A DNA stretch of 64,000 nt from Clostridium vincentii (GCF_002995745.1 NZ_PVXQ01000011.1:1-64000); one strand, 5' to 3'; numbered from the stretch's first letter, positions 1 through 8,229 are shown. Notes: generated from the letters alone by a model not told the origin. Numbers and translations are program-made.

Positions 1-62
1 TAAATCCAACTCCATTCTTTTTATCTTAGCAATAAAATTATAATGGATAATTTATGTATTGG

Positions 63-93
63 GGAGATGTTTTTACATCTCCTTTATTTTTTT
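63..93 (+). terminator. Intrinsic terminator just upstream of the oppC remnant
   Basis: A perfect 8-bp stem (GGAGATGT / ACATCTCC) closes a TTTT loop and is followed by a T-rich run broken by one A. It reads on the plus strand and lies about 40 bases before oppC homology begins. It therefore probably ended an upstream unit that was joined to the remnant by a rearrangement. Positions 1-60 hold no gene that I recognise. Confidence 0.75.
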
Positions 94-132
94 GCTACCT
101 TTGCCTACTAAAATTATACTCTAACGCTAGAA

Positions 133-514
133 TTGTTAGAGGGGATATCCTTCAGCTTAAGGAACAGGATTTTGTATTAGCTGCAAAGGCTTTAGGTGCA
201 TCAAAATTCAGAATATTAATTAGACATCTAATACCAAATTGTATTAGTTCTATATTAGTAACTTTAACATTACTAATTCCTCAAGCTATCTTTACTGAAG
301 CTTTTTTAAGCTTCTTAGGACTTGGAATTAATGCTCCGCTAGCATCTTTAGGAACGTTATGTAATGATGCAATGAAGGCAATATACGTACATCCGTATCA
401 ATTATTCTTCCCAGCTATTACGATTAGCATTATCATATTAGCATTATCATATTAGCATTTAACTTATTAGGGGATGGGCTTACAGAAGCTTTAGATCCTA
501 AGAATCAAAGATAA
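133..514 (+). pseudogene. oppC: oppC remnant: oligopeptide ABC transporter permease, truncated and frameshifted
   Basis: This encodes only the C-terminal part of an OppC/DppC-type membrane permease. It contains the EAA loop that contacts the ATPases (ARIVRGD, then LAAKALGAS) and the last membrane segments. Family members are about 300 residues and begin well before this point. Here homology starts abruptly at about 133, right after an intrinsic terminator, so the 5' half is missing. The 3' end is also broken. A 14-bp unit, GCATTATCATATTA, occurs twice in tandem (427-440 and 441-454) and puts a stop at 453-455. Removing one copy restores the expected ending (AFNLLGDGLTEALDPKNQR) with a stop at 512-514, 14 bases before oppD. 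The gene is almost certainly non-functional in this strain, unless the left edge is an assembly artefact. Confidence 0.85.
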
Positions 515-528
515 ATAAGGAGATCAAA

Positions 529-1536
529 ATGGAAAAATTATTAGAAGTTAAAGGACTTAAAACCTCATTTGATACACATATAGGAACAGTGCAGGCTGTT
601 AGAGGAATAGATTTATATTTAAATAAAGGTGAGGCAATAGGAATTGTTGGTGAATCAGGTTGCGGTAAATCAGTAAGTATGATGAGTATAATGAGATTGC
701 TTTCTAGTAACGGAAGATTAGTTGACGGTGAAATAATGTTTGACGGAAAGGATATTTCTAAGATTCCTGAAAATGAGATGGAGAATATTAGAGGAAATAA
801 GATTGGAATGATATTTCAAGATCCCATGACTTCCTTAAATCCAGTGCTAACTATTGGAGCACAGCTAATAGAACCGTTAACTAAGCACAAGGGAATGAAG
901 AAAAAAGAAGCAATAGAAGAAGGAATTAGAATGCTTAAATTAGTTGGTATTCCAAGTCCTGAAAAAAGAATAAAACAATATCCACATGAGTTCTCAGGTG
1001 GGATGAGGCAAAGAGCAATGATAGCCATGAGCTTGGTTTGTCAGCCAAATCTAATTATAGCAGATGAGCCAACCACAGCATTAGATGTTACAATTCAAGC
1101 ACAAATATTAGATTTAATGAAGGATCTTAAAGATAAATTAAATACTGCAATTATATTAATAACCCATGATTTAGGCGTAGTTGCAGACTTATGCTCTAGA
1201 ATATATGTAATGTATGGTGGAATAATTGTTGAAGAAGGAACTGACGAAGATATTTTTTATAGAGGAAGACATCCGTATACTTGGGGTTTGTTAAAATCTA
1301 TACCTAATCCTAATAGCAAATTAAGGGAAAAACTTATTCCGATTGAAGGGCAACCCCCAGATTTATTTAAACCACCAGTAGGGTGTCCTTTTGCAGAAAG
1401 ATGCGAATATACTATGAAAATATGTATAGAAAAACAACCTCCTTTGTTTGATTTAGAAACGGGACATAAAGCAGCTTGTTGGTTATGTCATAAAAATGCA
1501 CCAAAGGTTGATACACCAATAAGGGGGGAAGAATAA
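529..1536 (+). CDS. oppD: Oligopeptide ABC transporter ATP-binding protein OppD
   Basis: This is one of the two ATPases that power peptide import by an Opp/Dpp-type transporter on the inner face of the membrane. The 335-residue protein has the Walker A motif GESGCGKS at residues 41-48, the ABC signature SGGMRQR near 156-162 and Walker B LIIADE at 175-180. The C-terminal oligopeptide-transporter extension follows, with a Cys-rich stretch (CPFAERC and later Cys) at about 286-318. The start follows AAGGAG closely. The stop overlaps the start of oppF by one base (TAATG), so translation is probably coupled. Family assignment is firm. The peptide specificity is not visible, and the partner permease next door is broken. 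Confidence 0.95.
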   Translation: MEKLLEVKGLKTSFDTHIGTVQAVRGIDLYLNKGEAIGIVGESGCGKSVSMMSIMRLLSSNGRLVDGEIMFDGKDISKIPENEMENIRGNKIGMIFQDPMTSLNPVLTIGAQLIEPLTKHKGMKKKEAIEEGIRMLKLVGIPSPEKRIKQYPHEFSGGMRQRAMIAMSLVCQPNLIIADEPTTALDVTIQAQILDLMKDLKDKLNTAIILITHDLGVVADLCSRIYVMYGGIIVEEGTDEDIFYRGRHPYTWGLLKSIPNPNSKLREKLIPIEGQPPDLFKPPVGCPFAERCEYTMKICIEKQPPLFDLETGHKAACWLCHKNAPKVDTPIRGEE

Positions 1537-2510
1537 TGTCAGAAAAAGAAGTAGTATTGGAGGTTAAAAACCTTTGCAAATACTTTCCTGGAAATAAAGG
1601 AATGTTTAGTAAAAAAAGTCATATAAAAGCTGTTGATGATGTTTCCTTTACAATAAGGAAGGGAGAGACATTAGGACTCGTAGGAGAATCAGGTTGTGGT
1701 AAGACTACTACTGGTAGGACTGTACTTAAACTTTATAATCCTACTTCAGGAGAAATAATTTTTAAGGGAAAAGATATATCAAAATTAAGTGAAAAAGAAA
1801 TGATACCATTAAGAAGAAAAATGCAGATGATTTTTCAAGATCCCTACGCTTCTTTAAATCCAAGAATGACTGTTGGAGACATTATTGGAGAAGCTATAGA
1901 CATTCATAAATTATATACTGGAAAAGCTAGAGATGAGAGAATAAGATTTTTATTAGATAAAGTAGGACTTAATGGTTCTAATATTAATAGATACGCTCAT
2001 GAATTTTCAGGAGGTCAAAGACAAAGAATTGGTATTGCAAGAGCTCTTGCCGTTGAACCTGAATTAATTATTTGTGATGAACCGATATCAGCCCTTGATG
2101 TTTCTATTCAAGCTCAGGTTATAAATATGCTTGAAGAACTTCAAGAGGAATTTGGAATGACTTATTTATTTATAGCTCATGATCTATCTATGGTAAAACA
2201 TATTTCAACTCATATTGGAGTAATGTATTTAGGGAAAATAGTAGAGAGGGGACCAAGCGATGACGTTTATTCAAATCCGTTGCATCCTTATACAAAGGCG
2301 TTATTATCCGCTGTACCAATACCAGATCCTAGAGCAGCTAAGAATAGTAAAAGAATATTATTAGAAGGAGATATCCCATCTCCTATAGACCCCCCTGCTG
2401 GTTGCAGATTTAAGAGTAGGTGTAAATATGCTACAGATGTATGTGGAACAGATGATCCAATAATGACAGAAGTTGAAGAAGGACATTTTGTAGCCTGTCA
2501 TAATTTATAA
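1536..2510 (+). CDS. oppF: Oligopeptide ABC transporter ATP-binding protein OppF
   Basis: Second ATPase of the peptide importer, partner of OppD. The 324-residue protein has Walker A GESGCGKT, signature SGGQRQR, Walker B LIICDEP and the H-loop in AHDLSM. As in OppD, the C-terminal domain has a Cys-rich segment (GCRFKSRC, then further Cys). The AUG overlaps the oppD stop codon by one base. oppA follows 52 bases later with its own strong ribosome binding site. The protein looks complete and conserved, which suggests that either the oppC damage is recent or a paralogous permease is used. Confidence 0.95.
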   Translation: MSEKEVVLEVKNLCKYFPGNKGMFSKKSHIKAVDDVSFTIRKGETLGLVGESGCGKTTTGRTVLKLYNPTSGEIIFKGKDISKLSEKEMIPLRRKMQMIFQDPYASLNPRMTVGDIIGEAIDIHKLYTGKARDERIRFLLDKVGLNGSNINRYAHEFSGGQRQRIGIARALAVEPELIICDEPISALDVSIQAQVINMLEELQEEFGMTYLFIAHDLSMVKHISTHIGVMYLGKIVERGPSDDVYSNPLHPYTKALLSAVPIPDPRAAKNSKRILLEGDIPSPIDPPAGCRFKSRCKYATDVCGTDDPIMTEVEEGHFVACHNL

Positions 2511-2562
2511 GATATTTTTTGTTATAAACAAATTATATAAAATTTTACTAGGAGGAATGAAA

Positions 2563-4203
2563 ATGCAAAAAAATAAATGTATAAAAATTTGTGCAGCAAT
2601 GTTAACGGTTGCTCTAGCAACAACATCATTTGTTGCTTGTGGAAAAAGTGACACTCAATCTGGGCAAGAAATGATTCACAATTTAGGAGCGGAGGTAAAA
2701 ACAATAGATCCAGCTCTAAATAATGCCGTTGATGGTTCTACAGTAATTGCAAATGCTTTTGAAGGCCTTTGTAAAACAGATGAGAATAATAAGGCAGTCC
2801 CTGGTGTAGCTGAATCATGGGATATATCAGAAGATAAATTAACTTATACATTCCATTTAAGAGATGATGCTAAGTGGTCAGACGGAGAAGCAGTAACTGC
2901 TAAGGACTTTGCTTATGCTTGGCAAAGAGTACTAGATCCAACAACTGCATCAGATTATGCTTTTCAATTATATTATATTAAAGGTGGAGAAGAATTTAAT
3001 ACTGGAAAAGGTTCGGCAGAAGAACTTGGAATTAAGGCTGTGGATGATGCGACTCTAGAAGTTACATTAGCAAAGCCAACAACTTACTTCTTAGAATTAA
3101 CAGCTTTTCCAACATTAATGCCAGTTAGAGAAGATATTGTATCAGCGAATCCAGATAGTTGGACTCAATCACCTGATGATTACATATCTAATGGTCCATT
3201 TAAATTAGAAGAATACAATATGAAGGATTCATATATATTTGTAAAAAATGATAATTACTATGATTCTGATGAAGTTAAGCTTGATAAGTTGACTTTCAAG
3301 ATGATGAATGATGAGACTTCAGCGTATGCATCTGTAAAAAATGAAGAAATTCAGATGAGTGACATAGTTCCAAAGGCTGAAATAACATCAGGGAAAGAAG
3401 AAGGGCTAGTTCAAGTATTTCCACAAGTTGGGACATATTACTATTGTTTAAATGTAGGAAATAACAATGATAAATTAGATGCAGAAGTTCAAGAAGCATT
3501 AGGAAATAAGGACTTTAGACATGCACTTAATCTTGCTATTGATAGAAAAAGTATAGTTGAAAATGTAACTAAGGGTGGGGAAACACCAGCATACTCATTC
3601 GTAGCAACAGGAATTCCTGGAGGAGAAGAAGGTAGTGAATTTTCAGATAAGCACTACTGGGATGAAAACAAATATGATGTTGAAGGTGCTAAGGCATTAT
3701 TAGCTAAGGCTGGATATCCAAATGGAGAAGGTCTTCCAACATTCGAATTAAAATATAATACAAAAGAAAATGAAAAACTAGTTGCTGAAGCAATACAACA
3801 AATGTGGGGCGAAGTTGGAGTTAAAGTTAACTTAGTAAATGAAGAATGGGCAGTGTTCCAAGATTCAAGGTCAAGTGGTAACTATGAAATTGCTAGACAT
3901 GGATGGATAGGAGACTATGTTGATCCAATGACTTTCCTAGATCTACTACAAACAGGTTTAGGAAATAATAATGCTAAGTTTGCAAATGCTAGTTATGATG
4001 GATTGGTTCAAGAGGCAATGATGGAAACTGATTCTGTAAAAAGAGCAGATTACTTAAGGCAAGCAGAAGATATATTAATGGAAGAGATGCCAATACTTCC
4101 AATATACTATTACACTCAAGTTAAGGCTGTTGCTGAAAATGTTAAAGATATAAGAGTATCGCCATTGGGTCAAATATACTTTGACAGAGCATATCTTGCT
4201 TAA
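2563..4203 (+). CDS. oppA: Peptide-binding lipoprotein OppA (SBP family 5)
   Basis: Extracellular substrate-binding protein that delivers oligopeptides to the Opp permease. The N-terminus is a lipoprotein signal: Lys-rich start, hydrophobic core, then lipobox SFVAC with the modified Cys at residue 26. The mature part is a typical family 5 solute-binding protein (about 546 residues), including the stretches YTFHLRDDAKWSDG and LNLAIDRKSIVENV. I chose the ATG at 2563 because it lies 7 bases after GGAGG; the ATG at 2557 sits 1 base after it. Being last in the cluster and followed by a strong terminator, it closes the opp operon. Its fate is odd given the broken oppC upstream. Confidence 0.93.
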   Translation: MQKNKCIKICAAMLTVALATTSFVACGKSDTQSGQEMIHNLGAEVKTIDPALNNAVDGSTVIANAFEGLCKTDENNKAVPGVAESWDISEDKLTYTFHLRDDAKWSDGEAVTAKDFAYAWQRVLDPTTASDYAFQLYYIKGGEEFNTGKGSAEELGIKAVDDATLEVTLAKPTTYFLELTAFPTLMPVREDIVSANPDSWTQSPDDYISNGPFKLEEYNMKDSYIFVKNDNYYDSDEVKLDKLTFKMMNDETSAYASVKNEEIQMSDIVPKAEITSGKEEGLVQVFPQVGTYYYCLNVGNNNDKLDAEVQEALGNKDFRHALNLAIDRKSIVENVTKGGETPAYSFVATGIPGGEEGSEFSDKHYWDENKYDVEGAKALLAKAGYPNGEGLPTFELKYNTKENEKLVAEAIQQMWGEVGVKVNLVNEEWAVFQDSRSSGNYEIARHGWIGDYVDPMTFLDLLQTGLGNNNAKFANASYDGLVQEAMMETDSVKRADYLRQAEDILMEEMPILPIYYYTQVKAVAENVKDIRVSPLGQIYFDRAYLA

Positions 4204-4212
4204 TAATCTTTA

Positions 4213-4255
4213 AATCCTGTGATAAGGTTTTGCCTTATCACAGGATTTTTTTTAT
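4213..4255 (+). terminator. Intrinsic terminator of the opp operon
   Basis: A perfect 15-bp stem (AATCCTGTGATAAGG and its complement) with a 5-base loop, followed by eight Ts. It lies directly after oppA. Confidence 0.93.
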
Positions 4256-4313
4256 TTGTTTTGGGAACAATACAGTTATACAGTTGTAAAGATTATTAGG
4301 TAGGTGATTAAAT

Positions 4314-4931
4314 TTGCAAAAAAACAATCTCTTTTCCAATATTGAAGATCATTTATTACAAGATAAAAAACCTTCAGTATACTTGGAAAAATTAAAAGAA
4401 GACGGATTTTTTAATGAAATTCCTTATATAGGATTAAAAAAACTTGAAGGGATTATGCAATCACCTAAACATCATCCTGAGGGGAATGTTTGGGTTCATA
4501 CTATGATGGTAGTAGATGAAGGCGCGAATCATAGGGATGAAGTTGAAGATAAAAGAGCTCTTATGTGGACACTTCTACTTCATGACATAGGTAAAGTGAA
4601 AGCTACTAAATTAAAAAAAGGTAGGTGGGTTTCCTATGATCATGACAAAGTTGGGGAAGTGGATGGAAGGGGATTTCTTGAATATTTTACCGAAGATGAA
4701 ATTTTTATTAATAAAGTCACTAAATTAATAAGATACCATATGCATTTATTATATATAATTAATAAACTTCCCTATGCGGATGTTGAAGGAATGTTAAAGT
4801 CGACAGATATTAATGAACTCTCTATAGTTTTTCTAAGTGATCGTCTTGGTAGAGGCGGTGTAACCAATCAAGAAAAGGAAGAGATATTAAGGGAAATACA
4901 AAGTTTTAAAAAGAATTATTCAAAAAAATAA
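4314..4931 (+). CDS. HD-domain phosphohydrolase, stand-alone, CCA-enzyme-like
   Basis: A metal-dependent HD-superfamily protein of 205 residues. The metal ligands are visible as His62 (VHTMMV), His90-Asp91 (LLLHDIGK) and a later His (IRYHMHL), the order found in HD domains. The arrangement resembles the HD region of clostridial tRNA nucleotidyltransferases, but no nucleotidyltransferase domain is present. Substrate is unknown; nucleotides or 2',3'-cyclic phosphates are possible by analogy only. It starts with TTG at 4314, preceded by a TAGGTAGGTGA ribosome binding site. It stands alone, between the opp terminator and a palindromic repeat. Confidence 0.8.
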   Translation: MQKNNLFSNIEDHLLQDKKPSVYLEKLKEDGFFNEIPYIGLKKLEGIMQSPKHHPEGNVWVHTMMVVDEGANHRDEVEDKRALMWTLLLHDIGKVKATKLKKGRWVSYDHDKVGEVDGRGFLEYFTEDEIFINKVTKLIRYHMHLLYIINKLPYADVEGMLKSTDINELSIVFLSDRLGRGGVTNQEKEEILREIQSFKKNYSKK

Positions 4932-4976
4932 GAAGTAGAACAATTTAGATATTAAACACGTAATATATATAGAATT

Positions 4977-5140
4977 AAGGCATAATCAAAAAAACAACAA
5001 ACTAGTATGCTTGCCTATTTTGCGTCATACTGCGATGGCAAGGTTCACTCATAGCTTAATTATTAGTGAACCTTACCGCCTTGTTTGACACTAAATATAC
5101 ATCGCAGCTTTGATCTGTTATTTCTTTTCATGCGCCTAAA
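4977..5140. repeat. Palindromic dispersed element, long copy
   Basis: About 164 bases that begin AAGGCATAATCA and end TCTGTTATTTCTTTT...GCGCCTAAA. The ends are imperfect inverted repeats of each other and match the ends of a shorter copy at 35089-35163. Inside are nested inverted repeats: AGTATG/CATACT (5004-5031), TGCGATG/CATCGCA (5031-5106) and a 10-bp stem AAGGTTCACT/AGTGAACCTT (5040-5074). It fills the gap between two convergent genes and could act as a terminator for both. Its right end supplies the stop codon of the minus-strand gene (5136-5138). No protein is encoded; it is MITE-like or REP-like in character. Confidence 0.7.
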
Positions 5141-5837
5141 GGGTGAGAAGGCTTCCTCTATCCACTAGTTTACCACGTTTTAAGGGGATTGCTTCAATAT
5201 CATATTTGTAAAGAAATTTATATATATCATTTCCAAAACAATAATGTTCAAGTTGCCCAAAAAGAGCAAGTTTGTTTTCAGAAATCATTCCACCAGTCCC
5301 GCCTATAAATCCATAATCTAATGAGGGAAGAAGAATATCACCTGGAGGAATAAGTAATACATCCATATTTTCTTTTGTCATAGTTTTGTAAATACCTTTA
5401 TCATTAGTAATAATAGCATTATTTCCAATTGGTAATACTGAACATTTAGTATAACCTTGATTAACGTTAACACTTATTTTGGAACCTTGATTTTTAATTA
5501 AGTTTTCATCAGTATAATTTAAGTTATGAACAAAATAATTTTCTAATATAAGTGCGTTTAACATTATATTGCTGGGATAAAATTTTCCTAGTTCTTCTTT
5601 AGATAAGGTATATTTAATTCCATTCAATTTTAAAATGTTTAGAAAATCTTTAGGGATATGTTTTTGAACTATTATATGCTTATTTAATTTATCTATTATA
5701 TTTAATTGTATATCAACGTGTCCATTTATTGCATCATAAACATCACAACATTTTGGTACTTTAATAGGATCACATCCTAAATTAATAAGATTAATTATTT
5801 CTTCCTCGGTGGCTCTATAATCAATAAAACAAATCAT
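5136..5837 (-). CDS. DUF6873-like protein, possible GME (arginine-deiminase-like) fold
   Basis: A 233-residue cytosolic protein without signal peptide or membrane segments. It resembles a clostridial family usually described only as a domain of unknown function, thought to have the guanidino-group-modifying-enzyme fold. The Gly-rich stretch DYGFIGGTGGMISENKL and the segment QGYTKCSVLPIGNNAIITND are the most distinctive parts. I cannot point to a complete catalytic set (Cys, His and acid), so enzymatic activity is uncertain. The start at 5837 follows AGGAG by a good distance. It is transcribed divergently from ytxC. The 3' end runs into the palindromic repeat, which donates the TAG stop. Confidence 0.7.
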   Translation of the reverse strand: MICFIDYRATEEEIINLINLGCDPIKVPKCCDVYDAINGHVDIQLNIIDKLNKHIIVQKHIPKDFLNILKLNGIKYTLSKEELGKFYPSNIMLNALILENYFVHNLNYTDENLIKNQGSKISVNVNQGYTKCSVLPIGNNAIITNDKGIYKTMTKENMDVLLIPPGDILLPSLDYGFIGGTGGMISENKLALFGQLEHYCFGNDIYKFLYKYDIEAIPLKRGKLVDRGSLLTL

Positions 5838-5923
5838 AAAAAACTCCTAACAAAAGTTTATATAGATAAACTACTATTAAAAGACATAAAAAGCAAGAGA
5901 ATTAAGAATAAAAAATAAATTTT

Positions 5924-5953
5924 GCATATAGCTGAAATTTTTATACATACTAT
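5924..5953 (+). promoter_or_regulatory. Possible SigE-type promoter for ytxC
   Basis: GCATATA (5924-5930) and CATACTAT (5946-5953), 15 bases apart, resemble the -35 and -10 of mother-cell SigE promoters. The sequence lies 25 bases before a putative sporulation gene. This is inference from similarity to the Bacillus consensus. Confidence 0.35.
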
Positions 5954-5977
5954 TACTAGGAAGGAAGTGAAAATCCC

Positions 5978-6865
5978 ATGGTTGTACAAGAATTGGCTTA
6001 TTCAGGGGACTTGGACGTTGTTAGGGAGCTACAAGAATTAAAGGCACTTCTAAAGAAAAAAAATATAGTTATAGGAATTGTTGAAAGTTTAGACGGGATA
6101 ACGCATGTAATAAAAGTAGTATGCGATGATGAAGGGGATAATGAAAAGAATTATACTAGAATAAATTTGTATATAAGCAATATTCTATATAATATAGTTA
6201 TTCAAGAGTATAAAGAAAAAGAGATGTTTCAGTTTTTAACGGATACATACTTTTTTTTGAAACAGGAAGAAATATTAGAGGTAGAAGAAAAAATTATGAA
6301 TGTTCTTCTCTTAGGCGGAATGCCTAAAGATAATATATTTATATATTGTTCTAATAAAGTTAATACTATAATAGAAAAAATTAAAGGTTGTATAGAAGAA
6401 AATAAGAAAATTAATATAAATGGATTTATTACATTTAGGATGAGAGAGTTAAGGGAAGATATAGAACAAGTAATTGATAAAGTAGTAGAAAAATATATGG
6501 TTGAAAAGGAATATAAAGAATTTATTGGTCTACTTAAATATTTTGTTGACATACAGGAAAGCAAAATAGAAGAAGTTAATTTAATTGTTCAACCATTAGG
6601 TGGGTATATTATTAATGATGGTTATGGAGAAGATATATTCAGTCTATTTTTAAAGGATTTAACAGAATGTAAATTGGGAGTTGATGCAAATATTGAAGAT
6701 ATTTTAATAAGTGGATTAATTACAAATGCACCAAATCATATTATTATTCACAATAAGCAGGAATGTGCAAACAAGGAGTTTATAGATACAATATTAAGTG
6801 TTTTTGGAAGCAGAGTTACAATATGCGATGGATGTGAACTTTGTACTTCTATAATAATAAAATAA
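5978..6865 (+). CDS. ytxC: Putative sporulation protein YtxC
   Basis: A 295-residue YtxC-family protein. The family is known from spore formers, is linked to sporulation by expression and distribution, and has no defined biochemical role. The sequence is mostly predicted helix with Lys/Glu-rich middle parts and ends with a short Cys motif (CDGCELC). No signal peptide is seen. The start follows AAGGAAG by 12 bases. The gene sits directly upstream of the infC operon, a common clostridial arrangement. The infC promoter begins 4 bases after its stop, so the two are probably transcribed separately, ytxC possibly from the SigE-like promoter just upstream. Confidence 0.8.
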   Translation: MVVQELAYSGDLDVVRELQELKALLKKKNIVIGIVESLDGITHVIKVVCDDEGDNEKNYTRINLYISNILYNIVIQEYKEKEMFQFLTDTYFFLKQEEILEVEEKIMNVLLLGGMPKDNIFIYCSNKVNTIIEKIKGCIEENKKININGFITFRMRELREDIEQVIDKVVEKYMVEKEYKEFIGLLKYFVDIQESKIEEVNLIVQPLGGYIINDGYGEDIFSLFLKDLTECKLGVDANIEDILISGLITNAPNHIIIHNKQECANKEFIDTILSVFGSRVTICDGCELCTSIIIK

Positions 6866-6868
6866 GTA

Positions 6869-6897
6869 TTGACAGTAGAAATTTTAATTGATATACT
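6869..6897 (+). promoter_or_regulatory. Vegetative promoter of infC-rpmI-rplT
   Basis: A perfect TTGACA at 6869-6874 and TATACT at 6892-6897 with a 17-base spacer. It lies just after ytxC and in front of a long leader. Confidence 0.88.
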
Positions 6898-6904
6898 AGA
6901 CTAA

Positions 6905-7020
6905 GTTAAGAAGGAACAGCCGTTTCTCACCTACAACGCCAATTGGCAGTTAGTATGGTTATTTATCACGATAATTTTGTTGATAATATAGGACGGCATA
7001 ATATGCCGTCCTTTTATTAT
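6905..7020 (+). promoter_or_regulatory. infC leader with attenuator (L20-leader type)
   Basis: The roughly 150-base untranslated leader ends in a GC-rich hairpin, GGACGGCA/TGCCGTCC (6991-7011), followed by TTTTATT. This is a transcription terminator placed before infC. An upstream GCCGT (6919-6923) is complementary to ACGGC in the terminator stem, giving a possible alternative fold. In Firmicutes this operon is repressed by ribosomal protein L20 binding its own leader, and the position here fits. I did not verify the full L20-leader secondary structure. Confidence 0.7.
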
Positions 7021-7056
7021 ATGTAATATTACTTTTATTTTTCGGAGGTGAAAACT

Positions 7057-7569
7057 ATTAGCAAAAAATTTATAATTAATGAAGATATAAGAGAAAAAGA
7101 AATAAGAGCAATAGCAGCTGATGGAAGTGCACTAGGAGTTATATCAACTAGGGATGCTCAAGCGATGGCTGATGAAGCAGACTTAGATCTAGTTATGATA
7201 TCACCAGGAGCTAAACCACCTGTTTGTAAAATTATGGATTTAGGAAAATTCGTATATGAGCAAGCAAAAAAAGATAAAGATGCTAAGAAAAAACAAAAAA
7301 TTGTCAGTGTCAAAGAAATAAGAGTAAGTCTTAGAATAGAAGAACATGACATTGATATTAAAACTAAGAATGCAAGAAAGTTCCTATTGGATGGAGATAA
7401 AGTTAAGATCACTGTCAGATTTAGAGGCAGAGAGATGGAACTTGGTTATTTAGGCCAAAGAATTCTTGAAAAATTCTCTTCTAAGTTGGAAGATGTATGC
7501 ATAATAGAGAAATCAGCCAGAAGAGAAGGAAGAAATATGACAATGATTGTAGGCCCTAAGAAGGTATAA
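7057..7569 (+). CDS. infC: Translation initiation factor IF-3 (AUU start)
   Basis: IF-3 binds the 30S subunit, promotes subunit dissociation and checks the start codon and initiator tRNA. The product of about 170 residues has the usual N-domain, a Lys-rich linker (about 70-85) and a C-domain with [10 protein letters not shown] place the start at the ATT at 7057. It lies 6 bases after GGAGGTG, and translation from it gives the family-typical N-terminus [16 protein letters not shown]. The in-frame GTG at 7048 is part of the Shine-Dalgarno sequence itself. AUU starts in infC are well established in E. coli and Bacillus, where they let IF-3 limit its own synthesis. It is first in the infC-rpmI-rplT operon. 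Confidence 0.93.
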   Translation: MSKKFIINEDIREKEIRAIAADGSALGVISTRDAQAMADEADLDLVMISPGAKPPVCKIMDLGKFVYEQAKKDKDAKKKQKIVSVKEIRVSLRIEEHDIDIKTKNARKFLLDGDKVKITVRFRGREMELGYLGQRILEKFSSKLEDVCIIEKSARREGRNMTMIVGPKKV

Positions 7570-7590
7570 ACAGAGAGGAGGAATTTAGAA

Positions 7591-7788
7591 ATGCCAAAAA
7601 TGAAAACTCATAGAGGTGCAGCAAAAAGATTCAGAAAGACAGGTTCAGGAAAATTAAAAAGAGCAAAGGCTTTCAGAAGTCATATCCTAACTAAGAAGAG
7701 TCCAAAGAGAAAGAGAAAACTTAGAAAAGCTGGATATCTTAATTCTACTCAAGAAAAAATAATGAAGAAATTATTACCATACCTATAG
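7591..7788 (+). CDS. rpmI: Large-subunit ribosomal protein bL35
   Basis: The 65-residue, very basic protein has the classic bL35 start [13 protein letters not shown] and the motif [13 protein letters not shown]. It is a structural protein of the 50S subunit. Full family length, strong ribosome binding site (GAGGAGG), 21 bases after infC and 24 before rplT, all in one operon. Confidence 0.98.
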   Translation: MPKMKTHRGAAKRFRKTGSGKLKRAKAFRSHILTKKSPKRKRKLRKAGYLNSTQEKIMKKLLPYL

Positions 7789-7812
7789 GATATGGATTAG
7801 GAGGTTTAAACA

Positions 7813-8172
7813 ATGGCAAGAGTAAAAAGAGCGGTCAATGCTCGTAAAAATCATAAGAAAGTTTTAAAGCTTGCAAAGGGATACTACGGTGGGAAGAGCA
7901 AGTTATTTAAAACTGCTAATGAATCAGTTATAAGAGCATTAAGAAATGCTTATATTGGAAGAAGATTAAAGAAGAGAGATTATAGAAGACTATGGATAGT
8001 TAGAATAAATGCAGCAGCAAGAATAAATGGTATTACATACTCTAAATTTATGAATGGTATGAAGTTGGCTGAAATTGATATAAATAGAAAGATGTTATCT
8101 GAAATAGCTATCAATGATCCAAAGTCATTTGCTGATTTAGCAGATCTAGCTAAGAAAAAAATAAACGCTTAA
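7813..8172 (+). CDS. rplT: Large-subunit ribosomal protein bL20
   Basis: The 119-residue bL20 is needed early in 50S assembly and, in Firmicutes, represses this operon by binding its leader RNA. Signature stretches are [29 protein letters not shown] and the C-terminal RNA-binding domain ([17 protein letters not shown]). The length is normal and the start follows AGGAGG. It closes the operon and is followed by a strong terminator. Confidence 0.98.
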   Translation: MARVKRAVNARKNHKKVLKLAKGYYGGKSKLFKTANESVIRALRNAYIGRRLKKRDYRRLWIVRINAAARINGITYSKFMNGMKLAEIDINRKMLSEIAINDPKSFADLADLAKKKINA

Positions 8173-8177
8173 TATAT

Positions 8178-8212
8178 AAAATAAAATGCGACCTTAGGGC
8201 GCATTTTATTTT
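8178..8212. terminator. Terminator of infC-rpmI-rplT
   Basis: A 13-bp perfect stem (AAAATAAAATGCG and its complement) with a 9-base loop. A-runs and T-runs on either side allow termination in both directions. Confidence 0.88.
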
Positions 8213-8229
8213 ATAAAAAAATCACAAAT

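Noticed and set aside
54-133. N-terminal 26 residues of the oppC open frame as a real protein start
   Set aside because: They are translated from the terminator hairpin and junction DNA, have no ribosome binding site and do not resemble a permease.
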